From Aeoliella mucimassa (GTDB lineage: Bacteria; Planctomycetota; Planctomycetia; Pirellulales; Lacipirellulaceae), in the NCBI RefSeq assembly GCF_007748035.1, contig NZ_CP036278.1, forward strand, positions 3,782,001-3,846,000: a stretch of 64,000 nucleotides of DNA, given 5' to 3'. Under the pieces are notes generated by a model. The model searched no databases and had not been told where the DNA came from. It saw only the letters and a program-made list of their open reading frames with translations. This document shows positions 18,557-26,879 of this stretch, piece after piece (the first letter of the stretch is position 1; every line of letters begins with the position of its first letter). Position numbers and translations under genes: made by a program.

Positions 18557-19336
18557 TTACTTCTTTTCCAAGTCGTAAACGCGGACGTAGTCGATTTGAA
18601 ATTCGTCGGGCAGCTTCGCCGTGGAGATGGTCTTCGACCACTCACCGATTTCGTCGCTGAACTTCACGTAGAGCGGCACCTGGCACACACCGCTGGCGGT
18701 GGTGGTCCAGGTTGGTTTGCCATCGACGTAGAACACGTATTCGTCGGCTTTCCACCAGAGCCCGAACGTGTGCCAACCCTCCATCACGCCTGGCACTTCG
18801 GCATCGGTAAACTCGTTCTGGTGGGCGTCGCCGTACCCGTCCCAATGCAGGGCGTGATGCACTTGATCGTCGAGCGTAATCTTCTCGAAGATGTCGATCT
18901 CGGTACCATCGCGACCGTCGTCGCCAACCTTGTTCACGCTATCGTTATACAACCAGAACGCAGTCCAGTGCCCAGGCTCCTTTTGTAGTTTGACGCGGGC
19001 GACGTAGTAGCCGAACTTATGTTCGAACTTATCCCGCGAGCGAATGCAGGCGTTGAGATAGCGATCTCCCTCGCGCAGCGTTTTGATGGCGAGATGCCCC
19101 TCGCCATCCAGGGCGACCGCTTTGGCCGACCACCAAGCCGCGCGACGCTTGTACTCGGGAATGTCCCACTTCGATTCGTCGAGCTTGTCGCCGTCGAACT
19201 CATCGTTCCAGATGAGTTTCCAATCCTGTCCTTCGGGAGGAGTCGGTAGCTCCTCCTGCGGATCGGCCGCCCAACTGATGGTGGTCATCGTGGTGAAAGC
19301 AATCATCAAGCAGCACCATCGCATTTTCGCCTGCAT
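18557..19336 (-). CDS. Secreted glycoside hydrolase family 16
   Basis: A protein of about 259 residues from the ATG at 19336; an ATG at 19324 is also possible, and 19381 would put 15 extra residues before the signal peptide. A hydrophobic signal sequence ends near SWA. The fold follows with LIWNDEFDGDKLDESKW, the usual GH16 opening, and EIDIFE, giving catalytic E146, D148 and E151, the GH16 E-[I/L]-D-x-x-E box. GH16 enzymes cut beta-glucans or algal galactans (agar, porphyran, carrageenan). The sulfatase encoded just upstream hints at a sulfated galactan, but the substrate is not provable here. Confidence 0.9.
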   Translation of the reverse strand: MQAKMRWCCLMIAFTTMTTISWAADPQEELPTPPEGQDWKLIWNDEFDGDKLDESKWDIPEYKRRAAWWSAKAVALDGEGHLAIKTLREGDRYLNACIRSRDKFEHKFGYYVARVKLQKEPGHWTAFWLYNDSVNKVGDDGRDGTEIDIFEKITLDDQVHHALHWDGYGDAHQNEFTDAEVPGVMEGWHTFGLWWKADEYVFYVDGKPTWTTTASGVCQVPLYVKFSDEIGEWSKTISTAKLPDEFQIDYVRVYDLEKK

Positions 19337-19424
19337 CGCATTTCTCACTTCTATTCTATCGATTCGTAAATGGCATCTCATTCGTTGACCATGGTCACTT
19401 TAGCATCACTTTCCAGTGCGGTTG

Positions 19425-21305
19425 CTAGCCGCCGGTGATCTGTTGAACGGTACGCTGGAGGTACTGATTCGCGTTCTTCTGTAATTGACGCTGCATCCAA
19501 GCATCGGGAATCTGCTGCTCCAGGTGGACGTGTTGCACCGCGTTGAGCAGCAACACTTCCTGCATGGGACTAAGTGAGTTCTCAAACTCGCTCAGCAGAT
19601 GCTGCTTGCCCCGCGCGTGATCCAACCGGCACAACGCATGGGCGGCCACGATGCGAACCGCGGGCGATTCGTCGCTCAATAGCCCCAGCAGCGTATCGGT
19701 GGCTGGCTTTGCTTGGTTTCCCAGCACGACAAAACCGAGGGCCCCCCAGTAGCGTTTGATGGGATCTTTTGCTTGGCAAGCTTCAACTAGTTCGCCGATC
19801 GATGCCGGATCGCGCTGGCTGGCAACGAATGCCAGTTCCATGTACTCCTGATAACTACATTCGTCGCTGCGGACATACGCGAACATGGTGCCATCCTGCG
19901 CCAGATCTTCGAACATCGACTCCGGCACCACTCCGGTGTCGCGAACCTCGACCATCTTTTGCTTCAATCGATTCCGCATCGCCAGCAGTTTGTCCGCAAA
20001 GTTGGCATCGCCGGCCAGGTTGTGCACCTCCCAAGGGTCAACCTCGGTATCGTAGAGTGCTTCGACGTCTTGATCGGGTTCCCATAACTGCTGGTGGTAG
20101 CCGGTGAGCTGCCCTTGTTGCCAAGCGGTTCGCCAAGCAACCCACGACGGCATCGAGTAGGTGTAAAGACTGTAAGGCGACGCAGGCAAGTGTGGCGTGA
20201 ACCGGCGAATGTACTTGTAGCGACCGTCGGTGATCGCCCGACGCATGCCGGGGATGCCATCGAAGCGACCGCCGTACAGGAAGACGATGTCGTCCTCGGG
20301 GGCTGCTTGTTGGTACTCGCCCATGAACGCCCGCCCCATCATGTTTGCCGGCGGTTCGATACCGCAGAGACTCAGCAGCGTCGGCGCAAAGTCGACGAAC
20401 GCGACGAGTTCGTCGGTCTCTTCGTTCGGTTTGAGCGTGCTCAGGTGCTGCCATTTTTCTGGCACCCGAATGAGCAGTGGTACCCGCACGCCGGAGTCGG
20501 TGAGGTAACGCTTACCACGGGGGATGGTCCCCCCATGATCGCTGTAATAAAACACGATGGTGTCTTCAGCCAATCCGCGGTCTTCCAGCTCCTCTAGCAG
20601 CTCTCCGACCTGGCGATCCAACGCGGTCATCATGTCGTGATAGATCGCAATATCCTCGCGGACTTCTGGCAGGTCGGGTATCGAATCGGGCACGGTCACC
20701 TCGCTCGGTGCGAGCCGCGGCGATTCCGGAATTAGCCCTTTTTTCCGGCGGTTTTTCACATTCTCGGGGAACAGCGAGCTTTCGTGCGAGACCGTCAGAT
20801 TCACGATCGCAAAGAATGGCTGACCTTCCGCACGATTCTTGTAATGGGCTTTGCCGTTGCATTGGTCCCAGTACGAAGCGTCCTTGCCGGCCTGGTTATA
20901 GTCGGTCTTTGACCTGTTGGTGCAGTAGTAGCCCGCATCGCGCAAGTAGGTGACATACGGCTTGATGTCGGCTGGTGTTTTATAGCGACTTCGCATGTGC
21001 TGCGTGCCGAGCGATACCGCATACATTCCATTGAGCAGCGTCGATCGCGCGACCGCACAAACAGGAGCATTCGAGTACGCCCGCGTGAACTTCACTCCTT
21101 CAGCAGCAAACTGGTCGAGCGTAGGGGTTTCGGCCTGTTTGTTGCCATAGCAACCGAGCCAGAAATCGGAATTGTCCTCGCTGGTAATCCAAAGCACGTT
21201 CGGCCGCTCGGCTGCGACTGTAATTTGCGGCACCAGCACTCCGGCCAGCACGATCAGACCCAGGAAATGTCGACCACCTAACACACGATTGCGTTTGACT
21301 TGCAT
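19425..21305 (-). CDS. Secreted arylsulfatase-type sulfatase with HEAT-like C-terminus
   Basis: A 626-residue S1-type sulfatase. A signal peptide covers about residues 1-33, followed by RPNVLWITSEDNSDFWLGCYG, shown here as NVLWITSEDNSDFW. The formylglycine site is C83 in CAVARSTLLNG; position +2 is V instead of the usual P or A. YYSDHGGTIPRGK later supplies metal and sulfate ligands. From about residue 505 a helical stretch (WGALGFVVLG, SPAVRIVAAHALCRL) resembles HEAT repeats. It should remove sulfate from a polysaccharide or oligosaccharide outside the cytoplasm. It lies between the lactonase and GH16 genes on the same strand. Confidence 0.9.
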   Translation of the reverse strand: MQVKRNRVLGGRHFLGLIVLAGVLVPQITVAAERPNVLWITSEDNSDFWLGCYGNKQAETPTLDQFAAEGVKFTRAYSNAPVCAVARSTLLNGMYAVSLGTQHMRSRYKTPADIKPYVTYLRDAGYYCTNRSKTDYNQAGKDASYWDQCNGKAHYKNRAEGQPFFAIVNLTVSHESSLFPENVKNRRKKGLIPESPRLAPSEVTVPDSIPDLPEVREDIAIYHDMMTALDRQVGELLEELEDRGLAEDTIVFYYSDHGGTIPRGKRYLTDSGVRVPLLIRVPEKWQHLSTLKPNEETDELVAFVDFAPTLLSLCGIEPPANMMGRAFMGEYQQAAPEDDIVFLYGGRFDGIPGMRRAITDGRYKYIRRFTPHLPASPYSLYTYSMPSWVAWRTAWQQGQLTGYHQQLWEPDQDVEALYDTEVDPWEVHNLAGDANFADKLLAMRNRLKQKMVEVRDTGVVPESMFEDLAQDGTMFAYVRSDECSYQEYMELAFVASQRDPASIGELVEACQAKDPIKRYWGALGFVVLGNQAKPATDTLLGLLSDESPAVRIVAAHALCRLDHARGKQHLLSEFENSLSPMQEVLLLNAVQHVHLEQQIPDAWMQRQLQKNANQYLQRTVQQITGG

Positions 21306-21404
21306 GGAATCCTCTCGCTAGGTTTGCACGCGCTCATCGGCGACAACACGCACACCCCAACCTGCTGGCTTGGTTGATTTGAAGAGATCCGTTCACCACG
21401 CTGG

Positions 21405-22655
21405 CTACTCGTTGGTGGAGGGTTGCGATACGTTTTCGAAATCGAGAAACACGATGCACGAGGGATTACCTACCGGTACGTATTGCTCGGTGAACTTTAG
21501 CTCGCCGGTATCGCGGTTCACGCGAAACACGGCCAGGTTATCGGCGCGTTGGTTGCAGGAGTATAGGAACTGCCCCGACGGCTCGAAGGCGAAGCTCCGA
21601 GGATAGTCGCCGCGAGTCCAGTGGTAGTTCACAAACTCCAGTTCGCCCTGCTCGCCGATGGCAAACACGCTAATACTATCGTGCAAGCGGTTACCAGCAT
21701 ACAGAAACTTACCATCGGACGACACCAGAATCTCGGAGCAAAAGTTGCTTCCCGCGTATCCTGGCGCGAGCGACGCGATGGTCTGTCGCTTGGTCAGGCT
21801 ACCACTCTTGGAGTCGAAGTCGAACAAGGTGACCGTGGAGCCTTCTTCCTGAATGGAATAGAACCAGCGGCCGTTGGAATGAAAGGAAAAATGCCGCGGA
21901 CCATCGCCGGGGGGCAACGCGACGAACGGTTGCTCGGCCGGCGACAGCTTGCCCGACTCGAGATCGAGCTGCCAAACGTAAATGCGATCCTGCCCGAGAT
22001 CGACATGTACCACGAACCGGCCCGAAGGATCGGTCTCGATCATGTGGGCGTGCGTCCGATCGTGGCCGCTGATGGCAAAACTCCCCTCAGGGGCGTGCGT
22101 TGCTTTCGTCGGCCCAATGTTTCCGGTGGCGGCCTGCACGTCGGTCGGTTCGCCTAACTCGCCGCTGGCCAGAATCGGCACCACGGCAATCGATCCCCCG
22201 AAGTAGTTGGCCACCAGCAAGTACCGCCCGCTGGGGTGGATGCTCACGTAGGTGGGCCCTGCCCCGCCGGAGCTGACCGTGTTGATTTTGGTGAGACTTC
22301 CATCCGCACGATCGATGGCAAACGCACTCACGGTGCCATGCTGCTGCTCGCCGACGTGATCGGTTTCGTTGGCCGTGTAAAGTCGCGTGCCTGCGGAGTT
22401 GATCGCCACATGGCTGGGGCTGGTGCCCAATCGGCATTCACCCACCGCGGTAAGTCCCCCAGTCGAGCGATCGACACGGAAGATATGGATCCCGCGACCA
22501 TTGCCCTCGGGCAGGTCGACCTGAGTCGGCAGCGGGTCGTGAAGCGGAGAGCTAAACGTGCCCACGTACGCGTACAACGGTTCTTCCGCACCCGCAAAAG
22601 AGGATGCCACCATCAAACAAACAGAGAGAGTCAAACAGAGTGTGGTGTATCGCAA
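21405..22655 (-). CDS. Secreted lactonase-type seven-bladed beta-propeller (6-phosphogluconolactonase-like fold)
   Basis: A protein of 416 residues if it starts with the TTG at 22655. That start is favoured because TAGGA lies about ten bases upstream and because it opens directly into a signal peptide (LCLTLSVCLMVASSFAGA). A frame back to an ATG at 22877 adds 74 residues of no family character. Propeller blades are marked by repeated SPSHVAINSAGTRLYTANE, GPTYVSIHPSGRYLLVANY and GPRHFSFHSNGRWFYS, typical of Pgl/YbhE-type lactonases. The secreted form suggests hydrolysis of an extracellular or periplasmic sugar lactone rather than the pentose-phosphate step. The real substrate is unknown. Confidence 0.85.
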   Translation of the reverse strand: MRYTTLCLTLSVCLMVASSFAGAEEPLYAYVGTFSSPLHDPLPTQVDLPEGNGRGIHIFRVDRSTGGLTAVGECRLGTSPSHVAINSAGTRLYTANETDHVGEQQHGTVSAFAIDRADGSLTKINTVSSGGAGPTYVSIHPSGRYLLVANYFGGSIAVVPILASGELGEPTDVQAATGNIGPTKATHAPEGSFAISGHDRTHAHMIETDPSGRFVVHVDLGQDRIYVWQLDLESGKLSPAEQPFVALPPGDGPRHFSFHSNGRWFYSIQEEGSTVTLFDFDSKSGSLTKRQTIASLAPGYAGSNFCSEILVSSDGKFLYAGNRLHDSISVFAIGEQGELEFVNYHWTRGDYPRSFAFEPSGQFLYSCNQRADNLAVFRVNRDTGELKFTEQYVPVGNPSCIVFLDFENVSQPSTNE

Positions 22656-22948
22656 GGCTATCGTATTCCTATAGGAGTGCGTTCGACAAAGTTGGTTGGT
22701 AAGTGGTTTCGTAAGTTGTTTGACGCAAGCTACGCAACTGAAATCACGCTCGACGAGCGTCTTCAAACCAGGCGTCGTCAATTCGTCGGAATGGGGGTTC
22801 CGAAAGGGCTTTAGCTTACCTGATTCGCCGAGGGGATGCCTGAATCGGCCAGAAGCACCGCGGAACGATTGCGGCACGTTGAGCCGCTCGATTTAGAATT
22901 GCCCCCACCACCGCGAGTGGGGGCTAAACGGATTGTTCTAACTGCCTA
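22656..22948. other. Intergenic region upstream of the lactonase gene
   Basis: About 290 bases between the lactonase start and the IS630-type element. It holds the first of three GCCCCCAC/GTGGGGGC hairpins (22901-22924) and presumably the lactonase promoter, which I could not pinpoint. The open frame that runs through here on the minus strand (to 22877) has no recognisable protein character. Confidence 0.55.
22901..22924. repeat. GCCCCCAC hairpin, copy 1
   Basis: Arms GCCCCCAC (22901-22908) and GTGGGGGC (22917-22924) form a perfect 8-base stem with an 8-base loop. The same arms recur at 24133-24172 and 24266-24289. No T-run follows on either strand, so it does not look like an intrinsic terminator. 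Confidence 0.75.
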
Positions 22949-24108
22949 GTACGTCGTCCCGGAAGTCATTTCCTATAGAGTTCAGGGAAGACGCGTTTGG
23001 CGTCTTTTCGATGGAAGGTCCAATTGATTTTGATTTTCTTCCGATTGCGGTCGCGTGAACAGTGGGAGAGTTCGCTTTGAACCTTGTCGAGCGAAGCCAA
23101 CCGACGTCCCAGGCATTGTCGCTGTATGGCCGAGATTTCGATCTCGGCCATGTTGAGCCAACTGGCATGCTTGGGGGTAAAATGCCACACAATCCGCTCC
23201 AGCATTGGCCGAGCCGCCTCCTCGCCAAAGGTTTCGATCAACGACTTCTCGTTGTGCGTGTTGAGGTTGTCCATCACCAGATGAACCCGCTCTGCGTCGG
23301 GATAGCGCTTCAAGAGGTCGCGGACGAACCGGGCGAAGTCGGCTCGCTTGCGGTGACGCTTGGCCTGAACGAATCGCTTGCCCGCCTTCGGCTCGACCGC
23401 CACGAACACGCTGCAGGTTCCGCAGCGGCGGTACTCGTAGTCCTGCTTCGCGATCTTGCCGGGTGCCGCGGGCTCGGGCGGCCGCGCGTCGTCGACCCTC
23501 TGATAGGGCTGCTCGTCGAGGCAGACGACCGGCTCGTTCGGGTCGAGCGGCTTCTCGTACTGCTCGAGGACGTCCTCCATCCGCTCACAGAACTCGTCGT
23601 TCAGCTTGGGCACGCACCAAGTTTTTTTCGCCACGGCTTCAGGTCGTGTTCCTTGAGCCACAGCGAGACCTCCGTCACGCTGAGCGAATCGACGAAGCCT
23701 TCCTTCACCGCGTGCTCGCACAACAATTCCAGCGTCCAGCGAGCCCGTCCCTCGGGCGGCTCGCTGCACGCCAGGGCGATTACCTGTTGCTGCTGCCGCT
23801 TGGTGAACTCTGGGGGGCGGCCCGAGCGAGGCGCATCGTACACCGCCCGCTGGACGCCCTCTTCGCAGAACCGCTTTCGGACGGCTCGGACGTTGCGCGT
23901 CGTGCAGCCCACATGCTCGGCGATCTCTTCGTCGGTGCATCCCGAGTCCGATTTCAATAATATCTGGCAGCGACGCACCACTTGCGCCGCGCGGGCGCCT
24001 GAGCGTGCTAGCTGCTCCAAACCTCCACGGGCCTGGTGGTCCAGGCAAACAATGTGCTTTTTCATTCCGCAGCATATAGCAGCGGAATGGATTTCAGGAA
24101 AGACGTAC
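22949..24108 (-). mobile_element. IS630-family insertion sequence, 1160 bases
   Basis: The ends are imperfect inverted repeats beginning GTACGTC on each side; over 29 bases that include the flanking CCTA about 23 match. The target dinucleotide TA is present on both sides (22947-22948 and 24109-24110), as IS630 and Tc1/mariner-type elements require. A single transposase gene fills the element. It is inserted between two copies of a short GC-rich hairpin, upstream of the lactonase gene. The TA boundary was set by family rule, because the flanking bases also happen to match. Confidence 0.88.
22966..24065 (-). CDS. IS630-family transposase, made by a -1 frameshift
   Basis: Two overlapping frames together make one transposase of about 365 residues. 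Frame one starts at the ATG at 24065 and encodes the helix-turn-helix half (LARSGARAAQVVRRCQILL, TDEEIAEHVGCTTRNVRAV), ending at 23601. The second frame carries the DDE half: VCLDEQPYQ, HLVMDNLNTHN and WLNMAEIEIS, ending at 22966. The frames join at a run of seven A residues on the minus strand (23632-23638), read A-AAA-AAA-C, where a -1 slip takes lysine codons into ACT-TGG. Such an A7 site is typical of programmed frameshifting or slippage in IS elements, so the gene is probably intact rather than broken. Confidence 0.86.
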
Positions 24109-24132
24109 TAGGACATAACGACTTACGATTTT

Positions 24133-24172
24133 GCCCCCACCCCCAAAAAGCGGAACAACGATTCGTGGGGGC
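24133..24172. repeat. GCCCCCAC hairpin, copy 2
   Basis: Arms GCCCCCAC (24133-24140) and GTGGGGGC (24165-24172), with a 24-base loop. It has the same TTTTG lead-in on the left as copy 3. Confidence 0.7.
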
Positions 24173-24265
24173 TTTATTCACTCCCTCGGCAGTTTTGGCA
24201 TTCTCCTAACTTATTTGAGTAACACGAGTTGCATCGACGACTCCAAAACAGGCTCACGACGTTTT

Positions 24266-24289
24266 GCCCCCACCCGCTCAGGTGGGGGC
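24266..24289. repeat. GCCCCCAC hairpin, copy 3
   Basis: Arms GCCCCCACC (24266-24274) and GGTGGGGGC (24281-24289) with a 6-base loop, extended by an outer T/A pair. It lies about 190 bases past the stop of the giant gene, but no T-run follows on the minus strand, so a terminator role is not supported. Confidence 0.75.
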
Positions 24290-25694
24290 ACAACCAGGGT
24301 TGGTTATACGTTTACTTACTCTCTCTCAGCACTGGCATTAAGGTTCATTTGTACAGATACCATTAGAGCAAATTGGCGCCGAGATGCAAGCAAAATAGTT
24401 GGCCATTTAGAAGGTGCTGCGAGGCAGCAACACTCGTATCGATAGAGTCTTGCCAGCTAATTGCTAGTAAGCACAACACTAGCAGCGGGTATTGCGAAGC
24501 GTTGCTCGCTTGCTTCGCAACGCGGCTGCAACCATCGCCCCGCAGTACAGCAGCAGTGCAGAGCTGGACTCTGGCACCTGCTGCGGATTGGTTGTGACGC
24601 TGAAATCGACCGATTGACCGAAGTGGCTTCGCCAGACTTGATAGTCTTCCTGGTTCACCAGGCCATCGCCGTTGCCATCGCCGAGACCAAACGGGATCGC
24701 ATTCGATCTACCAAGATTGTCGCGCCATACAGTGTAGTCGGCGAGATTCACGAAGCCATCAGCGTTGTAGTCGCCCTGCAAGGTGGGCACCACTACCAAG
24801 GAGAACGCATGATCGTCAGAGTATGCAAACAGCGACAACACCGCATCCCAATTCGGTAAGATCTGTAACTGGAAGTCGCCGTGGATCATGTCGGCCGTGG
24901 CGATCTCGAACACCTGCCCCACGGAAGGAAGGAATCCGTCGATCAAATCGATCTGCAAGATGCCGTTGAGCCACAAATCGCCCGCGACAACCAACTGGTC
25001 GAACGATCCCAGTTCGGTTCCGCCGAGTTCGATCACGGTCTTCGCGCCTAGCACAAGATCGCCGCCGAAGTTTACCCTCGCGGGGCTGGCTCCAGGAGAG
25101 AAGGTGCCGAGTACTTCGAGTGCACCAGTACCCACGGTCCCGCCGGGACCATCGAGATCGCTGTAGACCAGCACTCGGGAGTTTTCCAGTAGATTCAAGG
25201 CACCAAATTGATGCAGTGCCCCAATGATCGACACCTGTGTATCGCGTGAAACGCCGATGGTACCATGGTTCGAAAGATTACCATGCCAATCGATATTGCC
25301 CGACACAAAAGAGAGTTGCCCCTCGTTGGTCAGTCCACCAGAAGCACGGACCGTGGAATTGCGAACTGCAAACAGTCCCTCCGCTTGGTTGACGATGTCC
25401 CCCAGCAGCACCAGGTCGTCGGCTTCGTCAAGCACTTCGATAAAACCATAGTTACTCAGGCTACCTTCGATACGCCCGTGTCCGTGAATCACTCCGTTGT
25501 TGGTAAACGTGACGGCCTGAATGTTTGCCAGCGATCCTTGCAGTTGAATCTCTCCGTCGTTTTGTAGAGCGCTGGTGACGAGCGCAGCGTTCTGATCGAC
25601 TGTTAGAATACCGCCTGACTCGACGAGTGTTGCTCCATCCACCTCGAGCCGCTTATCAGCATCGAGCGTGTAATAACGACCCCAGGGACTCTGG

Positions 25695-25703
25695 TTACTG
25701 ATG
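25695..25703. repeat. Target-site duplication of the IS903-type element, left copy
   Basis: TTACTGATG at 25695-25703 is repeated exactly at 26739-26747 on the other side of the element. Nine bases is the duplication length of the IS903 group. The perfect match implies a fairly recent insertion. Confidence 0.93.
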
Positions 25704-26738
25704 GGCCTTGTTGAACAATTAGTCACAAACCTCCGTAAAAACTAACGTGGAATGGAACCACGTACCTTTTTTACGGAGATCGAACATGGCTACGAAAGAA
25801 AAACGAACCTACAAAGTCACGAACTGGAAGGAGTATAACAAGTCGCTCATCGAGCGTGGAAACATCACTATTTGGTTTAGCGACGAGGCGTTGGAGAACT
25901 GGGAACATCCTAACGACCAGACAAAAGTCGGTCGCCCTTTTGTCTTCAGCGATACGGCGATCGAGTGCTTGCTGACGATTCGCGAACTGCTGAAACTTCC
26001 CTATCGGCAGACTGAGGGATTCGGCCGCTCGCTGGTGGCGATGTTGGGCGTCGAGGCAGCGATTCCCAATTATTCTTCGCTCGCCAAGCGAGCCAGCAAG
26101 CTGAATGTTTCGCTCGATATCGCTAACAAGAGGGGCGACATCGATATCGTGGTGGATAGCACCGGCATGAAAGTGTTTGGCGAGGGCGAATGGAAGATGC
26201 GGACGCATGGCAAGTCGAAGCGGCGGACATGGCGGAAGCTGCATTTGTCGGTGAATCCTGACACCCGCGAGATTGTGGCGGAGATTTTGACCGAGAACAG
26301 TTGCCACGATGCCGATGCGGTTCCCGAAATGCTGGAGCAGGTGGAGCAGCCCGTAAAAAAGTTTCACGGCGACGGTAGTTACGACAAGTGGAAGGTTTAT
26401 GAAGGGCTGGAATCCGAAGGCATTGAGCCGGTGATTCCGCCGCAGCACAACGCCAAGATCAAACAACATGGCAACTCTGCGGAGGAGCCTTTGCCCCGGG
26501 ACGAGGCAATTCGTCAGATTCGACGCAAGGGGCGTAGGAGTTGGAAAGAGGAAGTGGGCTATCATCGTAGAAGCTTGGCGGAAACGACCATGTACCGAGT
26601 GAAACAAAGCTTTGGGAGCCATCTCAAAAACCGAGTATTCGAAAACCAACAAACGGAAGCCCGCTTGCGCTGTAAAATCATCAATCAATTCACCCAACTC
26701 GGGCTTCCACAGTTCGAGTGGAGTTAGTCAACAAGGCC
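25704..26738 (+). mobile_element. IS5-family (IS903 group) insertion sequence, 1035 bases
   Basis: Both ends read inward GGCCTTGTTGA, very close to the GGCTTTGTTGAATAAA end of IS903. The element is bounded by a 9-base direct repeat and carries one transposase gene on the plus strand, opposite to the gene it disrupts. The length is close to that of IS903 (about 1.06 kb). The terminal matches degrade after the first 11 bases. Confidence 0.93.
25786..26727 (+). CDS. IS5-family transposase (IS903 group)
   Basis: A 313-residue transposase. The ATG at 25786 is preceded by ACGGAG at good spacing; a frame start at 25747 lies in the inverted-repeat side. The DDE residues appear in IVVDSTGMKVFG (first D), FHGDGSYDKW (second D) and YHRRSLAETTMYR (E), the IS5-type Y-(2)-R-(3)-E signature. 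YRQTEGFGRSL and GRPFVFSD near the N-terminus are also typical of the IS903 group. The gene is uninterrupted, so the element may still be mobile. Confidence 0.94.
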   Translation: MATKEKRTYKVTNWKEYNKSLIERGNITIWFSDEALENWEHPNDQTKVGRPFVFSDTAIECLLTIRELLKLPYRQTEGFGRSLVAMLGVEAAIPNYSSLAKRASKLNVSLDIANKRGDIDIVVDSTGMKVFGEGEWKMRTHGKSKRRTWRKLHLSVNPDTREIVAEILTENSCHDADAVPEMLEQVEQPVKKFHGDGSYDKWKVYEGLESEGIEPVIPPQHNAKIKQHGNSAEEPLPRDEAIRQIRRKGRRSWKEEVGYHRRSLAETTMYRVKQSFGSHLKNRVFENQQTEARLRCKIINQFTQLGLPQFEWS

Positions 26739-26747
26739 TTACTGATG
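26739..26747. repeat. Target-site duplication of the IS903-type element, right copy
   Basis: TTACTGATG at 26739-26747 matches the left copy at 25695-25703 exactly. Confidence 0.93.
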
Positions 26748-26879
26748 GCAAAGTCATCCTGCGTTAGGTGCAACACGCCCGATTCGAAGCGAAGCAATTG
26801 CGAATTGCTGATGGCACCTACCGACAGGGTTCCGCCGGCGATGGTGAACGAGGACTGCAGTGTAGCAGTGCCATCGATT

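Larger units (their letters stand above)
24109..24478. other. Intergenic stretch with two GC-rich hairpins, no gene
   Basis: Between the IS630-type element and the 3' end of the interrupted giant gene. It contains hairpin copies 2 and 3 and otherwise nothing I can identify. The short open frames here have no protein-like content. Confidence 0.65.

Noticed and set aside
23062-24111. A 349-codon plus-strand frame opposite the IS630-type transposase
   Set aside because: The transposase motifs are on the minus strand; the other frame is Arg/Leu-rich shadow sequence.
24266-24289. Intrinsic terminator for the interrupted giant gene
   Set aside because: The hairpin is strong, but no T-run follows it on the minus strand, and the same hairpin occurs in places where a terminator makes no sense.
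25771-26697. A 308-codon minus-strand frame in the IS903-type element
   Set aside because: It is antisense to the transposase, which has a good ribosome-binding site and DDE residues.
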